Assembly (NCBI RefSeq): GCF_017353175.1
Contig: NZ_JAFMYW010000009.1
Span: 62,001 to 126,000, forward strand
From: Fibrella forsythiae
GTDB lineage: Bacteria; Bacteroidota; Bacteroidia; Cytophagales; Spirosomataceae
Direction: 5' to 3'
DNA length: 64,000 nt
Under the pieces are notes generated by a model. It did no database searches. It saw only the letters and a program-made list of their open reading frames with translations, and was not told the origin of the DNA. Below, in pieces: positions 54,755 to 64,000 of the stretch. A program made the position numbers and the translations under genes. Each line of letters opens with the position of its first letter. Position 1 is the stretch's first letter.

Positions 54755-56257
54755 ACTTGTCGGCCAGTTGCCCGCCCAGGGCTGTGCTTGCTCCAACTGC
54801 GCCGCCACCTGGAACAGAAGTGCTTCGTTACCCAGTGCAGCGGTGAGCATAGACCCAACGGGCAAGCCATCGGCCGACTGGTGTAGCGGTACCGACATCG
54901 ACGGCTGGCCCGTTATGTTGGCAATGGGAGGGAAGGGAATGTAGCCAAACGATTTTTCGGCCAGTTGGTCAATCTGCTTGCTGCCTTTCAACAGCTTCAG
55001 GCCACCCACGGCATCGACTAGCTTCATCAACTGATTCTCGGCGGGCGTATTCTGCAACTCACCGATGCGAATAGGTGGGCGCGAGAGCGTGGGCATTAGT
55101 AGCAGGTCGTGAGTTTCGTGCAGTTGTCCCATCCGGCGGGCCAGGGTGTTCCACTTGCGCTTCTGATAGGCAAAATCCGCGGCCGAATAGGCTTCCGAAA
55201 TTTGAGCCAATGCCCACGTGTTCATCTCCATATCGTCGCGGCGGGCAGGGCGTTTCAGGTAGTCGGTCAGTTCGCGGATGGTTGCACCAGTTTCGCCCAG
55301 CACCATCGTCAGGTACATGTCGCTTAGCACGGTATGGTCATACGGCAGGGCAATTTCTTCGACCGTATGCCCCAGGCTTTCGAGCAGCCTGGCTGTTTTC
55401 TGAACGGCCATGACGCATTCGGCATGAGTCTGCTGACTTGGAAATGGATGTTGCGTGGTCAGTGCAATCCGCAGGTTGCCCGGCTGCTTTCCCACCTGAC
55501 TCAGGAACGACTCGCTCGACGTACCCATCGTATACGGATCGCCCGGCGACGTACCTGCAATCACGTCCAGAAAAGCGGCGCTATCGCGAACGGTACGCGA
55601 CACCACGTGGCTTCGTACGGCGCCCTGCCACATTTCGCCAAAACCGGGGCCCAGCGACGCCCGACCCCGCGACGGCATCAGGCCAAACAAACCGCAGCAC
55701 GACGCTGGAATACGAATGCTGCCGCCGCCATCGCTGGCTGATGCCGCCGGGACAATGCCTGCCGCCACCGCTGCCGCCGAACCGCCACTACTGCCACCCG
55801 GCGAATAAGCCAGATTCCAGGGGTTACGGGCTGGGCCATACAACTGCGATTCGGTATAGGGTGTCAGCCCGAATTCGGGTGTGTTGGTTTTGCCGAAAAA
55901 GATCAGACCCGCCTTTTTGTACTTTGCTACGGCATAACTATCGGCCGTAGACACGTACCCAGCGTAACCTTTGCAGCCTGATTTCATGGGGGTTCCGGCC
56001 CATTCCAGTTCCAGGTCCTTTAGCAGAAAAGGCACTCCGCGGAACGGCATACCATTCGCCGTTTCGCCATCAGGCAACTGGTCGAGCATTCGTCGCCCCT
56101 GCTCGTACAGCGGCGTTACAACAGCATTGATGGCCGGGTTCTGTACTTCCGCCTGCGCAATGGCGGCGTCGAGCAGTTCGAGCGGCGTAACGTCGCCCTT
56201 CCGAACCAGATCGGCAAGGCCTAAAGCGTCCTGTTGGCGGTATTCGGCAGAAGTCAT
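54746..56257 (-). CDS. amidase signature family enzyme
   Basis: A 503-residue cytoplasmic amidase. The Ser-cisSer-Lys triad is Lys80 (FLLKDLE), Ser156 (SPGGSSGGS) and Ser180 ([12 protein letters not shown]). It is closest in character to 6-aminohexanoate-cyclic-dimer hydrolase-like amidases; it has no GatB/GatC neighbours and lacks GatA context, so it is not the tRNA amidotransferase. Substrate unknown. Confidence 0.88.
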   Translation of the reverse strand: MTSAEYRQQDALGLADLVRKGDVTPLELLDAAIAQAEVQNPAINAVVTPLYEQGRRMLDQLPDGETANGMPFRGVPFLLKDLELEWAGTPMKSGCKGYAGYVSTADSYAVAKYKKAGLIFFGKTNTPEFGLTPYTESQLYGPARNPWNLAYSPGGSSGGSAAAVAAGIVPAASASDGGGSIRIPASCCGLFGLMPSRGRASLGPGFGEMWQGAVRSHVVSRTVRDSAAFLDVIAGTSPGDPYTMGTSSESFLSQVGKQPGNLRIALTTQHPFPSQQTHAECVMAVQKTARLLESLGHTVEEIALPYDHTVLSDMYLTMVLGETGATIRELTDYLKRPARRDDMEMNTWALAQISEAYSAADFAYQKRKWNTLARRMGQLHETHDLLLMPTLSRPPIRIGELQNTPAENQLMKLVDAVGGLKLLKGSKQIDQLAEKSFGYIPFPPIANITGQPSMSVPLHQSADGLPVGSMLTAALGNEALLFQVAAQLEQAQPWAGNWPTSLA

Positions 56258-56278
56258 AGTGCAAGTTTACAGTTTTAT

Positions 56279-56377
56279 AGTTTACTGTTTTCTGTTTGCT
56301 GTTTTCTGTTGCGTTGCTATATCGCGTGTCGCTAACCAGCAGCGCAACAGAAAACAGTAGACAGAAAACAGTAAACT
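56279..56377. repeat. about 38-bp inverted repeat of 7-base units
   Basis: Arms 56279-56317 and 56340-56377 pair with about four mismatches. The left arm is a run of CTGTTTT/CTGTTTG heptamers. It lies between the amidase and beta-galactosidase genes (both minus) and can stop transcription from neither or both; it ends 3 bases before the beta-galactosidase stop codon. Confidence 0.7.
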
Positions 56378-56379
56378 GA

Positions 56380-59670
<3,291 letters not shown>

Positions 59671-59729
59671 TTAGGCAATCCAGTAACAAAGCGGGAAGAT
59701 AGGAATAAGAGTCATAAGTCGGGAAGTTT

Positions 59730-59877
59730 CCCCTCACCCCCAGCCCCTCTCCCACGTTGGGAGAGGGGAGTTACCCTACAGCAGCTTCGCCGATTAGCAG
59801 CGCTACGCTACAGCAACTCCCCTCTCCCAACGTGGGAGAGGGGGTTGGGGACGGTCCGCCGCTGCGGTGAGGGGAAA
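59730..59877. repeat. CT-rich inverted repeat with a 17-base insert in one arm
   Basis: The left arm (about 59727-59772) and right arm (59814-59877) pair through CCCCTCACCCCCAGCCCCTC-type sequence and an inner CTCTCCCACGTTGGGAGAG palindrome. The right arm is broken by a 17-18-base word (CGGTCCGCCGCTGCGGTG, 59852-59869) absent from the left arm. The repeat lies in the divergent gap between the beta-galactosidase and dnaG and so cannot be a simple terminator for either. Confidence 0.75.
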
Positions 59878-59916
59878 CTCCCCAGCTTTTCTGACTTACG
59901 ACTTGTATCTTCGTCT

Positions 59917-62079
59917 ATGCGTATTCCTGAAGAGACCGTCGAGCGAATTCGGCAGGCTGCCGATATATTGGAAGTGGTGGGCGATTTTGTGTCGTTGAAA
60001 CGGCGTGGGAGTAACTACATAGCCTGTTGTCCGTTCCATAACGAGAAATCACCCTCGCTTAACGTCAATCCGGCGCGGCAGATTTATAAGTGCTTTGGCT
60101 GCGGGAAAGCGGGTGACTCCGTCCGGTTTGTGATGGATGTGGAGAACCTGGGTTACGGCGAAGCGCTTCGGTATCTGGCCAAAAAATACAACATCGAGAT
60201 TGAGGAGCAGGAGGTTACGCCCGAAGAACAACTAAAGCACACCGAGCGCGAAAGTCTGTATATCGTTCTTAACTATGCCAAGACGTTCTTTCAGGATCAC
60301 ATGCTGAAAACCGACGAAGGGCGTGGTATTGGCCTGAGCTACTTTCGTGAACGGGGTTTCTCCGACCCCACCATTGCCGCTTTCGACCTTGGCTACAGCC
60401 CCGACCAGTGGGACGCGCTGCTCAACGATGCACAGACCAAAGGCTACAATCCTGAATTGCTTAGCAAGGCGGGCCTGACCGTTACGCGGGAAGAAAGTGG
60501 AAAGGTTTTCGACCGGTTTCGGGGGCGGGTCATGTTCCCGATCCATAACGTGTCGGGCCGGGTTATTGCGTTTGGGGCGCGTATTCTGAAAGTCGACCCG
60601 AAAGCGCCGAAGTACCTCAATTCACCCGAAACGGAAGCCTATCACAAAAGTCAGGTGCTGTACGGCATCTTTCAGGCCAAACAGACCATTCGGCAGGAAG
60701 ACGTTTGCTACCTGACAGAAGGCTATACCGACGTGATTTCGCTGTATCAGGCGGGGATAAAAAACGTGGTGGCCTCGTCAGGTACGTCCCTGACCATCGA
60801 GCAAATTCGGCTCATCAGCCGGTTCACACAGAACGTCACTATTCTGTACGATGGCGATGCGGCGGGTGTGAAAGCGGCCCTGCGCGGGCTCGATATGGTG
60901 CTGGAAGAGGGCCTGAACGTCAGCGTGGCCACGTTCCCCAATGGCGACGACCCCGACAGCTACGTCCGCAAAGTGGGCGCCGAAGCGTTCAAGGCGTACC
61001 TGAGTCAGCATACGCAGGATTTCATTGCGTTTAAAACGGCAGCGCTGCTGAAAGATGCGGGCGACAATCCGTTCAAACGCGCGGAGGTGATCACGGAAAT
61101 TGTGGGTAGCATTACCCGTATTCCCGACCCGATCAAACGGCAGGTCTTTTTTCAGAGCACGGCCCGCCAACTGAGTGTCGATGAGCAAACGCTGATTTCG
61201 GAAAGCAACCGCCTGATCCGTAAACAGCACGACACGCAGGTCAAGGACTACGAACGGCAGCAGGAACGCGACGCCCGCAACGCCGCGCGTGATGGTGGCA
61301 ACACAACCCAGCGTAGTGCTGCGCCAGCCCAAAACCGACCCGGCCCCCATGATTTCCCGCCCGACGATTTCTTCAACGATTTCCTCGACGAAGCCGGTAT
61401 TTCGCCCGCGCCCAGAGAGGAAAACGTACCTGCTGATCAGCCGGGAGCAGGCCAAACGTCGTCCGGAGCCAGCGGGGCCAAACCTACGCCAAGTCTCAAA
61501 ACACCGGATGCTGCCCGGCCACCGCTGGCATATCAGGAAGAAGAATGTATTCGGCTGCTGATGAACTATGGCACCCGCGAACTGGAACCGGGCATTACGC
61601 TCTGCCACTATATCCTGAGTGAGCTGAGCGACATCGATTTCCAGCACGCACCTTACGACCTGATTCTGACGCTCTACCGCGAAGCGTTCAGTCGGGGCGA
61701 AACGCTGACCGCCGAGGATTTTATGCATCAGCGCCCGAACGTCAGCGAAGCTCCCATGACCAGTCAGCAGTCGAATGGGCTTCAATACCAGGCAATTAGC
61801 TTGACTACGCAACGATACGAAATCAGTAATCAGTGGCAGGATAAGTTCCACATTTTTGTGCCCTCAGAAGAAGATATCGGCGTACTGGCCGAAGCAGCCT
61901 ACGGGAACATTCTCCGCCTGAAAAAGCTGATCGCCGAAGAGCGGATGCACGACCTATTGCAAAAGATCCGAACCGTTAAAGACCCCGCCGAATCGGATCA
62001 GCTCATGGCCGATTACATGCACTTCAAACGCGTCGACGTAGAAATTGCCCGGTTGTTAGGTACGGTTATTTCGGGGTAG
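59917..62079 (+). CDS. dnaG: DNA primase
   Basis: Synthesises replication primers. I start at ATG 59917 (MRIPEETVERIRQAADIL); the upstream reading runs into the inverted repeat. Zinc ligands are Cys38, His41, Cys59, Cys62. The core has SPDQWDALLND and the Toprim acids in LTEGYTDVISLYQAG and ILYDGDAAG. At 720 residues it is longer than E. coli DnaG (581): a disordered Pro/Gln/Asp-rich linker at about 470-560 separates the core from the helicase-binding end. A motif 9-mer (61423) lies in that linker, where it encodes Asn-Val-Pro. Confidence 0.95.
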   Translation: MRIPEETVERIRQAADILEVVGDFVSLKRRGSNYIACCPFHNEKSPSLNVNPARQIYKCFGCGKAGDSVRFVMDVENLGYGEALRYLAKKYNIEIEEQEVTPEEQLKHTERESLYIVLNYAKTFFQDHMLKTDEGRGIGLSYFRERGFSDPTIAAFDLGYSPDQWDALLNDAQTKGYNPELLSKAGLTVTREESGKVFDRFRGRVMFPIHNVSGRVIAFGARILKVDPKAPKYLNSPETEAYHKSQVLYGIFQAKQTIRQEDVCYLTEGYTDVISLYQAGIKNVVASSGTSLTIEQIRLISRFTQNVTILYDGDAAGVKAALRGLDMVLEEGLNVSVATFPNGDDPDSYVRKVGAEAFKAYLSQHTQDFIAFKTAALLKDAGDNPFKRAEVITEIVGSITRIPDPIKRQVFFQSTARQLSVDEQTLISESNRLIRKQHDTQVKDYERQQERDARNAARDGGNTTQRSAAPAQNRPGPHDFPPDDFFNDFLDEAGISPAPREENVPADQPGAGQTSSGASGAKPTPSLKTPDAARPPLAYQEEECIRLLMNYGTRELEPGITLCHYILSELSDIDFQHAPYDLILTLYREAFSRGETLTAEDFMHQRPNVSEAPMTSQQSNGLQYQAISLTTQRYEISNQWQDKFHIFVPSEEDIGVLAEAAYGNILRLKKLIAEERMHDLLQKIRTVKDPAESDQLMADYMHFKRVDVEIARLLGTVISG

Positions 62080-62098
62080 AGTTAGCTGCGCGGAGCTG

Positions 62099-62178
62099 GC
62101 GCTTTAGAGAATTGCTTCGCGCTTGTCACCCTGAGCGGAGTCGAAGGGCCACAAGCGCGAAGCAATTCTCTAAAGCGC
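62099..62178. terminator. 28-bp perfect inverted repeat with a repeat word in the loop
   Basis: Arms 62099-62126 and 62151-62178 pair perfectly. The loop (62127-62150) is CACCCTGAGCGGAGTCGAAG followed by GGCC, a word widespread in bacterial repeats and found in altered form at 63193 and 63272. It lies between convergent dnaG and the cation efflux gene. Confidence 0.8.
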
Positions 62179-62204
62179 AAACACAGCACAACAATCACGG
62201 TTCG

Positions 62205-63095
62205 CTACACCTTAACCGGTTCGATATGCACAAGCACGTCGTACACGGCAGGTTTCGCTTCGAGAATGGCGGCTTTTACGGCGTGAGCAATATCATGCCC
62301 CTGCTTCACGGTCAGGTCGCCGGGCACCTGTACGTGAAGATCGACGAAATACTCGAAGCCCGTTTTGCGAACGCGGTATTTATCGATGCCACGTACCTGG
62401 GGCACCGATATGGCAATGGTTGCCAGTTCATTGCGCCAATCGCCGGCGGGCGCTTCGTCCATGATTTCGCCGAAGGAAGGGCGGAAGATGAGATACGCGT
62501 TGAACACGATAAAGCCCGAGGCCAGCAACGCCGCCCAGTCGTCGGCGCTTTCGTAACCTGGTCCACCAATCAGAGCGATACTAATGCCGACGAAAGCCGT
62601 CAACGACGTGATGGCGTCGCTGCGATGGTGCCAGGCGTCGGCTTTCACGGCGCTGCTTTCTACTTCAGCTCCCACTTTGGCAACGCGCCGGAACAGCACT
62701 TCTTTCACAACCACAACACCCGCCAGCACCGCCAGCGTGAACGGTGCGGGTGTTTCGTGCGGAATCTGAATGTTTTTGATGCTTTGTACGGCAATTAGAA
62801 TAGCCGCGCCTACCAGCGCCATAGCCACTACGATCGCCGCCATGGGTTCGGCTTTTCCGTGGCCATAAGGGTGATCTTCATCGGGTGCTTTAGCGGCGGT
62901 ACGTAGGCCAAACCAGACAAAGATCGAGGTGACAATATCGGTGCCCGATTCCATAGCGTCGGCGATGAGGGCGTAGGAGTTGCCCAGCCACCCGGCGGTT
63001 CCTTTCACCAGCACCAGCCCGATATTCACGGCAATGCCTACCAGCGTTGATTTCTGGCCCCGCTCAGCCTGATGTGGTTTAATGGGTGCTTCCAT
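62205..63095 (-). CDS. cation diffusion facilitator
   Basis: A 296-residue inner-membrane metal exporter (Zn, Fe, Mn or similar) with six membrane segments (about residues 20-225) and a C-terminal cytoplasmic domain (VRGIDKYRVRKTGFEYFVDLHVQV). Site A ligands are Glu49/Asp53 (ADAMESGTD) and His156/Asp160 (AWHHRSD); Glu replaces the more usual His or Asp. I start at ATG 63095; the 49 extra upstream codons are repeat sequence. It precedes a partial efflux adaptor on the same strand, 257 bases apart. Confidence 0.9.
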   Translation of the reverse strand: MEAPIKPHQAERGQKSTLVGIAVNIGLVLVKGTAGWLGNSYALIADAMESGTDIVTSIFVWFGLRTAAKAPDEDHPYGHGKAEPMAAIVVAMALVGAAILIAVQSIKNIQIPHETPAPFTLAVLAGVVVVKEVLFRRVAKVGAEVESSAVKADAWHHRSDAITSLTAFVGISIALIGGPGYESADDWAALLASGFIVFNAYLIFRPSFGEIMDEAPAGDWRNELATIAISVPQVRGIDKYRVRKTGFEYFVDLHVQVPGDLTVKQGHDIAHAVKAAILEAKPAVYDVLVHIEPVKV

Positions 63096-63192
63096 TTTGT
63101 TGAGTTTTTGTGTGAATTGACGTGGAGTATGTGTTGATGTTTGTGCTTCTGTGTGTGGTTTCGCGTTGTTGTGCACTGCTTCGCGCTGTAAG

Positions 63193-63310
63193 CCCTTCGA
63201 CAAGCTCAGGGTGACAATACACATCCGACTGTTGATGACCAACTTGGGTGGGAGTGGTCCGCCACCCCGGTGTCACCTTGAGCCGGGGGCGCCGAGCCTG
63301 TCGAAGGGCC
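63193..63310. repeat. CTGAGC...CGAAGGG repeat words
   Basis: CCCTTCGACAAGCTCAGGG at 63193-63211 and, in the opposite sense, a longer variant at 63272-63310, match the loop of the 62099 inverted repeat. A GGTCCGCC...GGTG word lies at 63256-63272. The 257-base gap otherwise holds nothing I recognise. Confidence 0.6.
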
Positions 63311-63352
63311 ACGCGTCAGCAACCTGGCTCGCGAAGCCAACCGACCCACGCA

Positions 63353-64000
63353 TCACCCCGCCGTTTTAACCCGCTCGGCGCTAATGAAATAGGCACCTTG
63401 CCGAACAATAGCCGACGGATTAAGGGTGGCTGGTAATGTAACTTCCGTTCGGTGGTTTTGGGTTATTCCCGTACGTACCGGGACCATACCGAATCGGTAC
63501 GTACCCGACGCGCTGCCCGGCTCACGAACGTAGACAAACGTCTGGTTGCCCTCTTTTACCAAGGCATCGTCGGGTAGGGCAACCACCTGCCGGGGGGAGG
63601 CCAGGATCGTGGCGCGCACGTAGGAACCCGCAAAGAGGCGATCATACTGGCCGGCGGTCAGGTTGGCGTGGACAAGTATGGTTTTGCTTTGCGCATCGAA
63701 CGCCTGACCAACGCGGTAGACCGTTGCTTTCATCTCACCAGTCTGTTGTTGAGGCACGGTGAAACGTACCTGCTGCCCTTCCCGAATCTGCCGGATATCA
63801 CTTTCGAAGACCCGTAATTCAAGGTATAGATGCTCTTTACCCACAATCTCCACCAGCATGTCGGTGGTACCCACGAACTGGCCAAGCCGTAGGTTTACTT
63901 TATCGACGTACCCACTGATGGGGGCCAGCAAGGGAATTGTCCGGCTGATATGCCCTTTGCGTAGCGATTCCAACGGAATGTGTAGCTGCGCCAGTTGCGC
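63353..64000 (-). CDS. efflux RND periplasmic adaptor subunit, partial
   Basis: The C-terminal 216 residues of a CzcB/HlyD-type adaptor; the reading frame continues beyond the window at 64000. Visible parts are a lipoyl half (IPLLAPISGYVDKVNLRLGQFV), a beta-barrel (HLYLELRVFESDIRQIREGQQVRF) and a membrane-proximal domain (LFAGSYVRATILAS... VVALPDDALVKEGNQTFVYV). It bridges an inner-membrane RND pump to an outer channel; metal efflux is suggested by the adjacent cation facilitator. One motif 9-mer is inside. Confidence 0.88.
   Translation of the reverse strand, partial: AQLAQLHIPLESLRKGHISRTIPLLAPISGYVDKVNLRLGQFVGTTDMLVEIVGKEHLYLELRVFESDIRQIREGQQVRFTVPQQQTGEMKATVYRVGQAFDAQSKTILVHANLTAGQYDRLFAGSYVRATILASPRQVVALPDDALVKEGNQTFVYVREPGSASGTYRFGMVPVRTGITQNHRTEVTLPATLNPSAIVRQGAYFISAERVKTAG

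Noticed and set aside
54746-56257. GatA subunit of the tRNA amidotransferase
   Set aside because: No GatB/GatC nearby and the sequence is more like general amidases; assigned only to the amidase family.
59730-59877. CRISPR-like repeat block
   Set aside because: It is an inverted, not direct, repeat; there are no regularly spaced spacers anywhere in the window.
60778-61851. A 357-codon frame opposite dnaG
   Set aside because: Antisense shadow of the primase; composition and lack of motifs show it is not a gene.

Overview
The window is one contiguous piece of a Bacteroidetes chromosome, most likely a Cytophagales/Spirosoma-type organism (inference). The reasons are: TAnnTTTG-type promoter boxes ahead of psd, carB and a small gene at 34.4 kb; type IX secretion sorting tails of type A (amylase) and type B (27.7 kb gene); many lipoproteins and SusD-free surface proteins; a PorE-like OmpA protein; a carB without the C-terminal allosteric domain; and a LytTR two-component pair with a propeller sensor. 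No rRNA, tRNA, CRISPR array, transposase or integrase was seen.

Layout. 0-6.8 kb: HIT hydrolase, psd, then a minus-strand run of three lipoproteins. 6.9-15.6 kb: LytTR regulator and sensor kinase, divergent from a T9SS-exported alpha-amylase, then a Tat-exported isomerase and a DUF1080 glycoside-cleaving protein. 16.2-22.7 kb: a DNA-processing patch (RecE-like nuclease, two unknown proteins, S24 repressor divergent from a Y-family polymerase) interleaved with a lactonase and a secreted Ala/Gly-rich protein. 22.8-31 kb: envelope genes (DUF3784, OmpA/PD40, type-B CTD protein, barrel protein), a CoA-transferase and a GT11 fucosyltransferase. 31.4-35.8 kb: carB followed by a small cassette bounded by a second, decayed carB 3' end. 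36-43.3 kb: small secreted proteins, DUF4145, the ohrR-ohr-oxidoreductase operon, a DUF4394 lipoprotein and Wzi. 43.4-45.8 kb: PIN toxin-antitoxin pair and an McrB-type ATPase with no McrC. 47-54 kb: nadC, nadA and nadB interrupted by Uma2 and a RelE-type pair whose toxin is frameshifted, then purK and a serine hydrolase. 54.5-64 kb: VF530, amidase, GH2 beta-galactosidase, dnaG, a cation efflux protein and a partial efflux adaptor.

Two genome-scale signals stand out. First, the 9-mer AACGTACCT (either strand) occurs 33 times by my count, where about 0.5 is expected, in genes and in gene-end hairpins; this resembles the distribution of DNA uptake sequences. Second, many gaps hold long, often perfect inverted repeats (28-48 bp arms) of mutually unrelated sequence, several built from 7-base repeats or carrying a recurring 17-18-base insert.
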